A stretch of 64,000 nt of DNA from Caenorhabditis elegans (GCF_000002985.6 NC_003283.11:10788001-10852000); one strand, 5' to 3'; numbered from the stretch's first letter, positions 21,194-32,661 are shown. The notes: generated by a model from the sequence alone, not told the origin. Numbers and translations: made by a program.

Positions 21194-23010
21194 CAGACAA
21201 TGAACTGAAATGTATCAGGTCTATTCACAATCGTTGCAAGCGTTCCGTCGGATTTAATCACATCGAGGTCTTTACGAGTGTCCAGGAGAAAGGGATTTTC
21301 ATGACTGTCCATTCTAAAAGTGTTAAAAATGAGTTTCGATATGGGAAATATGGTAGAATTACATATAACATCCATTTCTGAGATTTTTATTCCATTTCTT
21401 CACATTTAATCCCAATTTCAGCACTTCTAAATCAAATTCCCCACGACTAGTGTGACGAATCTCAAATCTGTGCAATTGTACCCATTTTTCATTGAGCCAG
21501 TGCTTGACGAACTCGTTCACGTCTCTTTCTGTTAGCATGGAATCGTACAGCACGAGCCGAATAAATTTGAGCGACTTGAGATGATAGAGAGTGACCCATT
21601 TTGCATCCATGATGCACACACGATTTCGGGTGAAGATCTGCAAAAGAACGTTTTCTCGAAATGTATAAGTGTTAAGTATATGTATAAGTGTTAAATGTAC
21701 AAGCATAAGTGTTTTCAGGTTTCTCAGCAGTATGACAGCAGAAAAATAGTGTATTAAACAATTTCAACTGCATTTTCTATCAGAAATAAGATATGCCTTC
21801 TAATTTACAATTACCGTATTTCCTCTATTAGTTTTGCATCTAAAATCACTAATCGAAAATTAGTTTTGCACCCTCTATTAGTTTTGCACCTCTAATAGTT
21901 TTGCACCCCTTCATTTGTTCCCTAATTTTAGGAATTCAAAATTTGCATTATAACATCGTTCTAAAAATTAGGAAAACTTTTACAGACTTGGTATAACAAG
22001 TCAAAATTGGCAAAATATGAGTACAATTCGGACAATTTTTGCGTATCAGTCGTAAAATTCGCCCACTTTGGTTCATAAGTTGTCATTAAAATTGATGATA
22101 TTATGTCATAACTTAATCGCAAACATGAGAAAAAACCTGTTCAAAAATTAGTTTTGCACCCTCTATTAGTTTTGCATAAAATTAGGTGTCCGAAAATTAG
22201 TTTTGCATGCCTTACTAATAGAGGAAATACGGTAGGTAATTCCCATTTCTTCGGTGGAGCATGGTTCTGCTTAACTAGAATTTGAACCACGGACAAGCCT
22301 CACCTCATACGGATCAAATTCCTCATCAAGGAAATGAAAATCAGCGACGATTCCCTCCAAAAATCACATATTCGGGGAAAAAAGATTGCAGATTCCCGTT
22401 ATTCGTCCCCAATCTCTGTACATCTCTACACAATTTCACCACGAGGTTCTTGTTGAAAACTCGATGATCAGTGTGTTGTCTCACTTTCAATGAACGTTCG
22501 TTCAAATTGACCACTGCAATTCCACCACGGCAACTGAATCGTGGCGATAACATCAAGACAGGGTTGTAAGCAGTCCTCATAGTTGTCCGTGGAGCAGGTG
22601 TAGCCGGTTTTCGGGTCGTATCTGGAAAATTTTGATGATTGAAAAATACAAAGTTATGTCCTACTCACTTTATCGCCAATCGTAGATTTCCAGATTTTAC
22701 AGATCTTTTGAAAATTGCAGGTTTTGAATTGAAGTTGAAATTGAGTGGTGGAATCGTCTGCCAATTATTGCAAAAGTTGATTGACTTCTTCTTTCTTGAA
22801 ATGTTGACCTCAATGTGATCGAATGTGTGGTGATCAGGGTTGATCAATGCGATCACTTCCGTCGACACTTGGGACAACTCGAGTCTGAAAATATGAATAG
22901 TTAAACTAATACGTCTGAAAAAAAACTTAAATGTTAAGAGAGTCTAGTTGTTTGAAAACGATGCGTAATGCCTTGTGAGGCAACTCCAGGAACCGAGGAA
23001 ACCGTCTCAA
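21170..23010 (-). pseudogene. F-box/FBA_2 (fbxb-like) gene, probably decayed
   Basis: Minus-strand pieces occur in the order of this nematode family. An F-box start at about 23010-22930 reads RRFPRFLELPHKALRIVFKQLDSLNI. A segment at 22888-22668 contains FDHIEVNIS and ends at a GTGAGT donor. A segment from about 22636 reads KTGYTCSTDNYEDCL in the continuing phase. FBA-type C-terminal exons at about 21642-21372 (ERDVNEFVKHWLN) and 21330-21180 (DVIKSDGTLATI, FQFIVW) follow. Problems are that the F-box exon runs into TAA with no donor that preserves the frame, and that the third segment has in-frame TGA and TAG. The intron between segments three and four holds a TA-flanked MITE. F-box proteins bring substrates to SCF ubiquitin ligases; this copy is probably dead or heavily altered. 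An alternative is a functional gene with an exon pattern I have misread. Confidence 0.6.
21812..22234. mobile_element. TA-flanked MITE with CCGTATTTCCTCTATTAG termini
   Basis: The termini ACCGTATTTCCTCTATTAG (from 21813) and CTAATAGAGGAAATACGGT (to 22233) are exact inverted copies, with TA on each side as in Tc1/mariner insertions. The subterminal region repeats TTAGTTTTGCACCCTCTA several times at both ends. There is no transposase. It sits in an intron of the F-box-like gene. Confidence 0.85.
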
Positions 23011-23322
23011 TATAGGCGTCCGACCAGGAGACGAGGGTTGTTCCTTTTGTTGACAAATAAAACTGATGAATTTCATTGCACAGTTTAACAGGGAGAGTAC
23101 GACAAATTCGATTGGAGGATGAGCTTGAGTGGGGAGGGTCAATGTGTTATCCTGGGAAGAGAAGAGGAGGATAATGTTTTGTTGGAAATTATCGATTCTA
23201 TATAGACCTACGGGGACTTTGGAAGTTATTGTTTTCTTCAAATAAATACATACAATTTCAGGAAAATCAGAAAATAGACTTCGACGAGGAAAACGGAAAA
23301 CAAAAAAAACCCGCTTTCCCAA

Positions 23323-24062
23323 CGGGAAGAAATGTATAACAAAGTTAAGTTTTCAATTGAAAATATTTGAAATAACACTTCTTGTGCCGTTTTACACTTG
23401 GGCAATGAGTTTGGCAAGAGATCTATCTCGGACCAAATTTAAGAGTAGCCGAAACCAAGTCTTGCCAACTTCTTGCTAACTTTTGCCCAAGTTTTGCCCA
23501 AGTGTCGGACAAGTTTTGTAAACTTTTGGTATATTTTCAAGAAATTGTATATTTTAAGAATGTGAAAATGCATTTTTTTTTTAATTTTTAATTTTAATTT
23601 ATTGGATTCAAAAATCAGCCATTCACTATTCAAAAAGTTTTGAGCATATTGAGCATAGAAAGACAATCAATTATTTGTCGAACTCCTTGTCTATTGTTAC
23701 TAGCCGATATGCACACAGAAAATTTAAAGCAAATTGGTTCACTAAAGATCAGTTTAAAAGCAAACTTTTTATAAAATAAAAATAAAGTCAGGGAGAATAG
23801 AAGAGACAACATAACCAAGTAGTTAGGAAAAGTGCCGAATTTGAGCTAAAATTTAAAAAAAAGGTATTTCACAAGTAACTGTGGTAAAAAGGACTCCTTC
23901 CGACCGAAACGTCATAAAGATTGGAGATAACGAAAACAACTATGAATCGACTAGGCTAGTTGGTTGATACTTGGTACATCATCAAACTTGGCACATATTC
24001 GATCTCGCCATCTCTGTTGCTATTCAACTTTTCATAAATAAACATTTCGATTCAAAATAAAA
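23323..24062. other. Intergenic region with short TTGCCCAAG repeats
   Basis: Around 23460-23515 the motif ACTTTTGCCCAAGTTTTGCCCAAG is repeated imperfectly. The remainder is AT-rich and no gene is recognised. The right end is the presumed promoter of the 56-residue gene. Confidence 0.4.
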
Positions 24063-24344
24063 ATGCAAACACCTAAAGACAAATGCCGTCAGGACTTTTC
24101 TTCAATTTACAACAACGTAAGTCCATTTCTAGACGTCGGTCTAGTTATTGCTTACAATTTCAAATATTGTGAATAAAAGCTTTTTTTTTATTATGCCTTG
24201 TCCAGTTTAATACAAACCACTTTCCAGAGTCGAAGTGTATCAGTGAAAGATAGACCACGCGAGATTGTCAGTTTAGTGCTCGGATTGATAATCGCCATAT
24301 TGTTCAGGGCTCTCGTTCAGGAAACTGATAAATATGTGAATTGA
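24063..24344 (+). CDS. Single-pass membrane micropeptide, 56 aa
   Basis: Exon 1, 24063-24116 (18 codons), and exon 2, 24228-24344 (38 codons plus TGA), are joined by GTAAGT..TTTCCAG in phase 0. The product has a polar N-terminal half (MQTPKDKCRQDFSSIYNN then SRSVSVKDRPRE), then one hydrophobic segment IVSLVLGLIIAILFRALV at about residues 31-48, and an eight-residue polar tail. The shape resembles tail-anchored or type III small subunits of ER or mitochondrial complexes, but I recognise no family. It is convergent with the coiled-coil gene ending at 24444. Such a small two-exon frame could be chance, but both splice sites are good and the hydrophobic segment is clean. Confidence 0.6.
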
Positions 24345-24443
24345 TATTGTGAATATATTTATGGTACATGAAAAACGACTTATATAAAAGCTATGAAATG
24401 AACAATATAGAGTTATCATCTGTAAGAAATAAATTTAGGCGTC

Positions 24444-25389
24444 TTATTTGTGATGATGATCGATGTAGTCGTGAATAGCTGATACGCTTCTGCGGATTGT
24501 TTTCTAAAATTAAATAGGAATGAAAATAAATCGGAATCCATTTTTATACCTTGACAGATCCCAAAACTTTCCGGCCAAGGCTGCGAGAGCGACGTTTTCT
24601 CGGAAGATTGGGCGATTCAAAGGGTGTAGAAATGTCTTCCGCAGGGGTCTCAAAATGTTCGAAATGAGGTGTAACGTTTACAGAATTAATGGCTTCCGCA
24701 TAAGCAAGGTAAACTGAAACAGTTTATAAATATTAAATCAATCAACCTGAAATTCATACCTTCGTGATCTCTCATAGCTTGTGAACGAGCCTGCTCTTGA
24801 AAATCTCGCCGGATATTTTCAGCTTGAAGATCTCTCAGTTTTTTTTCGGATTCCATTGTTTTCTTCAGCTGCTCTTTCTTCAATTGCTCCAGTCGTCTCA
24901 TAACAATTTCCTTCTCATTCAATAACTTTGCATGCTTTCTTTGAGCATTTGACTTTCTGAAATGATATTTTTAATCCAATTATTTACTTTTTGAACTTAC
25001 GCGATGAACAATCGCTTGTTCTGGTCGTTATTGACAATTTTGTACATATTTTGTGTGATGGAATTTATTGCATTGACGACATCAACAAGGCATTCCATAA
25101 CTGGAGCATTGTCGGCAGGATTGATCTGAAAAAGGAAACAAATGTTTGTTAAACACATTCTCGTCTATACCTCCGACACAGTTTCTGCCACGTGAACACG
25201 TATGGAAAAATCTTCAAGCTCGTCAGTGAGTGTTCCGGCCCCATCCATCCACTTCTGTGCCCAGGCGACTAGGTTTCGCTGGTTCTCTGGCGCCTTTACA
25301 TTTTTACACAAATCGAGAAGGACTGCCAACCATTTTGCAGCCTCATTATGTAGTTCATCGAGAAGGTCCTTTTTCTGTGACAGGGACAT
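24444..25389 (-). CDS. Coiled-coil protein of unknown function, 254 aa
   Basis: Five exons (25389-25171, 25125-25001, 24956-24760, 24713-24550, 24503-24444) join in phase to 254 residues. Residues 1-~115 are predicted helical and moderately hydrophobic (WLAVLLDLCKNVKAPENQRNL, then VMECLVDVVNAINSI). About 115-180 is a strongly charged coiled coil rich in Glu/Lys/Arg/Gln (EKEIVMRRLEQLKKEQLKK). The C terminus has an acidic Pro/Ser stretch, then a basic patch PRKRRSRSLGRK that could be a nuclear localisation signal or phosphorylation site, and ends with four histidines near HHHK. There is no known domain. Its start lies 724 bp from that of lig-1 in divergent orientation, with a consensus E2F site 82 bp upstream. 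Confidence 0.88.
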
Positions 25390-26112
25390 TCTGAAACAGT
25401 GTTAGAAAATGAACATCGATGAAAGACACGTGTATTCAGCTCGACTAACGCCTCGAAAATTTTCAAAAAAGGCGGGAAAAAATATTTGAATTCGCCAAGA
25501 GGAATTTCACCGCAGCGCGTGCAAAAATGTCTGCATTTGCGCGTGACGGTGTTTGCACAAATTACACCGAATGGTCGAGCTGAAAACACGTGAAAGAAAC
25601 TGAATGCCGTTATTTTCCGCGACGTGCTGAAAGTCGGTATTTTTGATGTGCAGGCATTGGAGTACGGTAGCAATGAACTTTTCTTTTGGTAGGTTCAAAT
25701 GTGTTGTCTAAATATTCTTTTTTTTATTAATTATAGGTCTCTCACTATCTTTTAAAAAGCAAATAGACGATGGTATTTTCAATGTCCCATTTTTCTATTT
25801 TTAATAACGTCGACTTTAATCACAAGGAAAGAAGCATTTACGATTTGCCGGTTTTTAACTGTCTATGTCTCTTAGTCTCCACACTCTCTCATGTGCGCGC
25901 AATCGTGCTCTAATGCATCTGGTGCGCGCGCCGTTCAAAATGTATCGTTTTCTGGTTCGATTAATACAACTTTATTTTTAATACTTGCTCGATATTCTCT
26001 TGATTTTGCACACTGCCAAGTATTTTACGTTGTATCCCTTCACGTATTAATTATTCATCTTCGAAACCTTTTCTTCTCGAATAATGTAAATTTCACATCT
26101 TCATCGTTTCAG
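25390..26112. other. Divergent promoter region between the coiled-coil gene and lig-1
   Basis: A 723-bp region separates the two divergent genes. It contains GGCGGGAAAA at 25471-25480 and a short purine/pyrimidine-alternating GC patch (GGTGCGCGCGCCG at about 25920). The frame upstream of the lig-1 ATG is open to 25891 but has no similarity to ligases, and an acceptor abuts the ATG. Confidence 0.55.
25471..25480. promoter_or_regulatory. E2F/DP-type site
   Basis: GGCGGGAAAA matches the E2F consensus (TTTSSCGC on the other strand). It lies 82 bp upstream of the coiled-coil gene and about 630 bp upstream of lig-1, a replication gene of the type controlled by E2F in animals. Regulation here is inferred only from the motif and context. 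Confidence 0.4.
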
Positions 26113-28623
26113 ATGTTTTTCTCAAAAGCTGGCAAAGCCGCTGTTGAATGGGCAAAGGGTTCAAAGTAAGTTTTTTGTGGAACATACTGTTTTTTATTTC
26201 TAAATTTTCAGAGTCCCTTACAAGGAGTTTGCTCTCACCCTTGAGAAAATCGAAGAGTTATCGGGAAAAAAGAAAGTGGATGAATTGGCTCAATTTTTCA
26301 CCAAAGTTCTGGACTTTTCACCCGACGATTTAACAGCGTGCGTGTACATGTCAGTTAATCAGCTCGGGCCATCGTATGAAGGGCTCGAGCTTGGAGTTGC
26401 TGAAAATTCGCTGATCAAGGTTTGCATTCCACTGAATCTATATTAAATTATAAAGAAAATTTAAGGCTGTTGCTAAAGCGACCGGACGTACAGAGGGAAA
26501 AATTAAAGAAGATCTTCGCGCGAAAGGAGATCTTGGGACTGTCGCACAACAGTCAAGATCCAATCAGAAAATGCTTGCTGTTCCAAAAGCATTAACTGTT
26601 CCAACTGTTTTCAACAAGTTAACCGAAATTGCAAAGCTCAGTGGCACTTCAGCTATGAACAAGAAAGTTGATGCCATTAGTGCACTCCTCATTGCATGTC
26701 AAGGAATTGAGGCTCGATTCCTCGTCCGAATGCTCGCCGGCAAAATGAGAATCGGTCTCGGTGAACAAAGTGTTCTATCAGCACTTGGACATGCATTCAC
26801 TCTTTCGAAAATAACTGATCAAAAGGTTCGTGGTGACAAACTCGATTCTCTGAAAGATGCAAATGTTAAGCGAGTAAAGACCGCCTATTGGTAATAATTG
26901 TTTCTTTATTAAATTATTCATCTAATTAATTTTCAGCGAATGCCCTAACTACAATCGTCTGATCGAAGTTGCACTGACTGAAGGTGTGGAAGCTCTTGTC
27001 GAAAAATGTAAACTTTCACCCGGAATTCCACTGAAACCTATGCTGGCTCACCCTACAAAGGGAATTGATGAAATTATGCGACGATTCAGAAATCAGACAA
27101 TGACCTGTGAATGGAAATATGACGGAGAACGCGGCCAGATTCATAAACGAGAAGACGGGCAAATTTTCATCTACAGTCGAAACCAAGAGAACAACACTAC
27201 CAAGTACCCCGATATTATCGAAAAAATTTCATCCTGCATCGGGGATGGGGTAACTTCATTTATTGTCGATGCTGAAGTTGTAGCTATCGATGAGGCTGGC
27301 TTAATTCTTCCGTTCCAAGTTTTGTCGACTCGTAAAAGGAAAAATGCAACTGATGATAACGGAGTCAAGGTTGTAGTTTTTCTTTTCGATCTTCTCTACT
27401 TCAATGGGGAGCCTCTCGTGAGAAAACCACTCCGAAAAAGAAGAGAACTTCTTCGAACAAACTTCAAAAAGATTGATGGAAGCTTCTATTTTGCAACTTC
27501 CGTAGATACAAATGATACTGATGAAATCAACTCTTTCTTCGATGAAGCCGTTCAAAATAAATGCGAAGGACTCATGATCAAAACTCTCGACACTGAAGCT
27601 ACTTATGAGATTTCAAGACGTTCCCACAGCTGGTTGAAAATGAAGAAAGATTACGTTGATGGAGTAGGAGATACGTTGGATCTTGTCGTCATGGGTGCTT
27701 ATTCTGGAGTTGGAAAGAGAACTGGAGTGTATGGAGGATATCTTCTCGGATGTTACAATCCTACTACAGAAGAGTACGAAAGTGTATGCAAGATTGGAAC
27801 TGGTTTCACTGATGAAGATTTGGCCGAGCAATACAAGATCCTACAAGACAAGAAAATTGACAAATCTCCTTCTTATTATCAATTTGATCACACTCTTAAA
27901 CCAGATGACACTTTTTCTCCGTATCTTGTTTTCGAAGTCAAATGTGCCGATATTACTATATCTCCGCGTCACAAAGCTGCAAGTGGATTGACGGATGATG
28001 GAAAAGGAATCTCTTTGAGATTTCCTCGTTTCCTGCGTATTCGGGACGATAAAAATTCCGACGATGCAACATCTTCGGAGCAAGTTCTTGAAATGTACAA
28101 AAACCAAGAAGCTTTTGCCAACCAGAAGATCGAAAAGGCGGATGCAGTTGATGAGGATGACGAATTTGAAGAAAAAGAAGATGAAGAGGAGGAGTTGAAC
28201 ATGACCAATGTATCTGAAGGAAGTTCTAAAGAAAATCCAGTGAAAGAGGAGATCAAGAAAGAGACTCCTAAATCAGTATCCCCGAAAAAATTCGAAAAGG
28301 TTTTAGTTTTTGAAATTACCATTATCGCTAATTATATATATTATTTCCAGAAACCGCCTGTAAAATCTTCACCAGTTAACAAATCGCCCGTGAAAAGTTC
28401 ACCAATAAAGAAAGAAGCAGAGAAAAAGAAAGGACCAGTTGCTAGCATCTTTTCATCATCGACAAAGAAGAATGAAAAAGACGTTAAAGTGGAATCTCCA
28501 TCTCCGATCAGAAAGAAGAAGCTGCCTTCTGATTCTGACGAGTCTGATGAAGAAACCTCAACTAATAAGAAACAGCCAGCAAAGAAGAGGTCTCGCGTTG
28601 CAATTGATTCCGATTCCGACTAA
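26113..28623 (+). CDS. lig-1: ATP-dependent DNA ligase I, 773 aa
   Basis: Exons 26113-26165, 26212-26419, 26466-26890, 26937-28299 and 28351-28623 join in phase to 773 residues. CGTTTCAG abuts the ATG, indicating trans-splicing. It seals nicks and joins Okazaki fragments. The DNA-binding domain is at about residues 20-230. The nucleotidyltransferase core has motif [11 protein letters not shown] with the adenylated Lys at about 289, motif [14 protein letters not shown], motif IIIa [13 protein letters not shown], motif [11 protein letters not shown] and motif [13 protein letters not shown]. The OB-fold follows to about residue 650. Unlike vertebrate LIG1 there is no long N-terminal extension. 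Instead a Lys/Ser/Pro/Glu-rich disordered C-terminal tail carries SPVKSSP repeats, a PIP-like KGPVASIF and an NLS-like PAKKRSR. Intron 4 (51 nt) has no stop in frame and could be retained. Confidence 0.97.
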
Positions 28624-28826
28624 TGCCAAGCAACTAATACTGAGATACATTTCTGCATATTCAATGATTTACTTTTTGTACTATGTTTCCTAATTTTCTA
28701 AGTAAATACCTCACATCGACTTTTTCTTTTGTTCACGGCCGGTCATTTTAAACAACTCATTCATGTGTGCGAATGTGTTGTACTTTCAACTGATTTATTC
28801 AGAACTTTGGATTTTGAGTCTTCTAT
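28624..28826 (+). other. lig-1 3' UTR and spacer
   Basis: The sequence after the lig-1 stop is AT-rich with no perfect AATAAA; GTAAATAC near 28702 is the best candidate end signal. There is nothing else visible. Confidence 0.4.
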
Positions 28827-29045
28827 TTAGGAAAGAGATAGACGCTGACCTAGATACCTAGAAACAAACACATAGTAAAACTTTACTAAAAAGACAAATG
28901 TATATCTACATTCTACCACGTCTGTGTACTCCTGAATCATCTTCTCTCCTTCGTGCATTCTTCTGTTGTGTCGTTGACTTACGTAGTGCGCATCCGCAAA
29001 ATTCGATTTGCAGTTCAATACGGGAGAGCAGAAAGCATAAGACAT
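28827..29045 (-). CDS. Small ORF with zinc-finger-like motif, 72 aa (candidate)
   Basis: An open frame of 72 codons begins MSYAFCSPVLNCKS and continues NFADAHYVSQRHNRRM. Alternation of Cys, the ADAH..S..H spacing (His-x5-His) and the basic end resemble U1-like/matrin-type C2H2 fingers that bind double-stranded RNA. However, the spacing between the cysteines and first histidine is about two residues short. A strong internal donor (TAC|GTAAGT) and an acceptor (GATGATTCAG) 51 nt apart would remove the segment after the finger without shifting the frame. An acceptor-like GGCATCAG lies just before the ATG. It could be a real short gene, an isolated last exon, or chance. Confidence 0.35.
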   Translation of the reverse strand: MSYAFCSPVLNCKSNFADAHYVSQRHNRRMHEGEKMIQEYTDVVECRYTFVFLVKFYYVFVSRYLGQRLSLS

Positions 29046-30320
29046 TCTGATGCCTCAAACCAATTCAATTAATATTCTTAAGTTTCAAACAAAAAGTTTA
29101 TTTAGAATTAAAACTTTGAAGCAATAATTAAAACTTTGAACAAATCTAGGTGAATTTGTCACGTCATTCCATGAATCCGCTACTATCCAAAAAAGCGTAT
29201 CGGGAAAGAATCGTAACAGGTATCCTTCTCACAATTTTGTGGAAAACATTCAAAATTTCCCTGTAATTCATTTACATATACTTCAAATGCTTTGGCTATG
29301 TAGTACCAGTCTAGGATTACTTATTTCTAATAAGAAACGGTAGTTTTGAGTAAGAGTTTAATTGAGCTGCGAGTCTATAATAAAAGATAGACTGAATTGT
29401 CAATTCTGTCATTCTACACGTTCGGAAAATTCATATATATTGGTGAGAAAAGCGATTAGTAAGTTGTTTTGGATCTTTTGTTGGCGTTAGGAGTTGTATA
29501 CGTCCAACCATCGTTTTTTTCCTTCTCAAACTCCTATTCTCACTCACTCCTTGTCTCCCCGTAGAACACGAACGAATATAATTAGACATGTAATTAGGCG
29601 AGTAATTGTTTTTTTTTCGGTTTGTCTCTCCTTCTCTTTCTCTTGCTCCATCTCAGCTTCTGTTTGCAACGACAAAAGAGACCTCTCCTGAGATGCTCTG
29701 ACGTTTCGATCCTAGATTTTTTCTTCGTTTTCATTTTCGTTCCTTTGTTTTTTTTTTGCAAGTTTTGGTCTCAACATAAATAAAAACAAAAAACACACAC
29801 AGACACCACCATACTTTTTGTTGATTTATGGAAAAGTACAAGATTGGAAATTCTCATAAATTGTGTTGGAGAAATTTTTTCGCAAAGAGAACATTTTTGT
29901 TTCAAACTCGAATATGAATTCTTTTCGAGGTTAAATTTCCGTTCCCCTGGGATATTCTCTCACTTTTTGCAAACGGAGTTGGAGTGCCAAGAGGCGATAG
30001 TTCAAAGTTTTCTGGCTCATCGAGAAAGTCGAGAAAATTGATTCGGAAAGTTTCGCCTATCCTCGAAAATGATAATCAGTTATCTTAACTTGTAGTAAGC
30101 ATATTAGTAAGTATAGAAGAAAAGTACTAAATAACATGGAGAAAGTACAAAAAAATAAAATGCAAATGAGCCAAGATATGGGCGGAGCCTAATATAAATT
30201 TTAGGCCTTGGCATTTGCCATACTTCGCGTATATTTTGCATAATAATTTGTCATTTCCTCCTGTGTAACAGTTCAACATTTTATTTAAAATTACAGGGCA
30301 CAAATAAAATCGATACTCCG

Positions 30321-30334
30321 CCCCCCCCCCCCCC
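30321..30334. repeat. Poly-C tract (C14)
   Basis: Fourteen uninterrupted C, preceded by CTCCG. On the other strand this is a G-run able to form a G-quadruplex. Such tracts are known in C. elegans as deletion hotspots when the DOG-1/FANCJ helicase is missing, though mostly when longer. Confidence 0.9.
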
Positions 30335-32661
30335 ATTTCTTGGTTTTTTTTTCGCGTTTTTCCATATTTTGTGTACTGTTTTGAGTTGTTCGTTCCTTGA
30401 TATTAGGAGATTTACGCATGTACTGGAGCAGGGAAAATTAGTATCAAAAGCTCATAATTTATAGACCACCTACATATACGGTCAAAAAGTGAAATTTCCA
30501 AAATTCTAGAACGAACTGAACCATCACAGATTATCTCTCATCATCTTCTTGGCTCTTTTCACGTTTCTACCCATCATAACGTCATCAGGACATTTATGTA
30601 ATCATGTTCACTCCGCTTCCCCTCTTTTAACTTCTTGCACACACAAATAGACATGATGAAAGAAGGAAGAGACTCACTAACAACATTCGATATACCAAAT
30701 TGATGAAGCATGAAGATGAACGAATCGAAAAGCGACGCCCCGCGCTCCGACACACAATTTGGCCCTGATTAGGTCTTCTCTGTGAAGAGGACCGCCGGAC
30801 GACAACCAATTCGAAATCAAACAAGCCACTTCCCGTCTTGTCTGAATTTTCGTCCCTTCTTTCCATCTACCACCACCAATTTCACTCCTATACATCATAT
30901 TCTGTTCTGTTCTAACTCTTTTTCTCAATATTTGTGTGACAGTTTTATGAGGCAAACCTTGTCGTTAAATAAGTGCTCGTTGTTATGAAGACCGATGTCT
31001 TGGTTTCGAGTTGAAGAGAGCTCGGAGTGAGCCTTGATCGACATTTTTGGAAAACTTAGACTTCTATATTCAGGAGATATATCTCAATTGTTCTTTTCTA
31101 GCAAAATGTTTTTTTTTGAGACCTACAATGTATTTCAGATTTTACTGGAAGTGCACCTGTTTACTCGGCATTTGGTAGGAACATTTTGCCTTCCCAAACG
31201 GCCAAAAATATCATTACTTCAGAAAATGGTGAATTCCAAGTTTGACCCAACTTTTTCCAATCTTTAACGGTAATAGATGGATCCAAATTGGGGCTGCTCA
31301 ACTTCTGCTTCATGTTTTTAATGACTTGGAATCAGTTCATTGCTCTACAAACAAATATTAGGGGGTTCAATTATTCAGTTAACTTCAATTGCTTTTGAAA
31401 ACACACTAGGGCTCTCTTTACAATAGAGCATATTACAAAACAGTTGCTGGTAGATATAAGTATTTCACCCGTAAATCATAAATGTTTTTTTTCAATTCTA
31501 CTCTAACTACCGTGGGCGAATAGTTCTTGTAATCTACAATATTTTCCGATGAGTCGTAAATTTTATCATGCTGAAATATTTTACCTCGACTGCGAGAGTT
31601 CACTCAAATTCTATCTGACTTGTGATCAACGAACTAAAAGAAGTAGTTCATTTGTGTACTGAATCAGACAGTTTCAACTTTTTTTGAAATGTGTGTAGTC
31701 ACTTGGGAAGTAAGTGCAATCATTTTTTCCAACTTTTGCTGTTATCTTAACTTTTTCTGACACCCATCTCTTGTTGAACTTTGAAAACAAATCAAACCAA
31801 AAAAAAAACGGCAATTTTCTAAACTTTTCTCTCTATCAAAGTGTCACAAGTGTGTAGTCTTTTGCCTCGACTTCTTACACCCCGAAACCACTCCATTCTT
31901 GTTCTTATTCTCCTTCTTCAGTTTTCAGAACCTCTCTCGGGACCAAACTCTTCTTGTCCGGGATTTGTGCTGGCTGCTCCGCATATTTTGCCCTGAGACT
32001 CGGAACGATGCCGAAATTTCCAAAAAAAGTTGCTGCTTCACTTTTTACTTTTATTCATGAGTTCCGAATTGAATTCTGCTGAAGCATCAGATCTCCTGAA
32101 TTAGAAAAGGAACTTTCGTGAGTTCTAGAATTTTGGTGTATCTGCCAGTTTTGGAATAAAACATTTTCCAGTTTCACAGAGATGGCTCATAATGCTTCTT
32201 TAATCAAGTCACGTCATTTCCACCATATTCCATGAATCTAGTACCATTGCTTGTCCCAAAGGGACTACTGCTCTCATTCAATGCCCATTTATTAGCGGCT
32301 CCTTCTTCCTACTTCTTGTCTCGTTTTTCCGAGCATTTTGTTGCCGTTTCGTTTTCTTTGTGGTTGGTGGTGGTTTCGTGTATATGTGTGCCAGTTTTTA
32401 TACACTCCCATCAATGACCCGAAAATAAGAAGAACATGTAAAGAAAAACACGAAATGGCTGACATCTAGCAGGTGTTGTTTTCTGAACCGCCCATCTTTT
32501 GTCCCTTGTGCATACTTTTTCACAGTCTGGCCATGGCACAAAACGCAAAAAATGAACAATTTCAGCGTATTTCCTTATTGTTTTTCTGTCGAGGAAGTTC
32601 ACACAAGACCGTTGACAACACGTTCCAAATTTTGAAGTTTAATGTTTGTCTTGTGAAAGTT

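Noticed and set aside
25891-26169. In-frame N-terminal extension of lig-1
   Set aside because: The sequence has no ligase similarity and an acceptor consensus directly abuts the ATG at 26113.
30627-30955. Overlapping minus-strand frames rich in Arg/Ser
   Set aside because: No splice or family support; likely chance in the nrx-1 upstream region.
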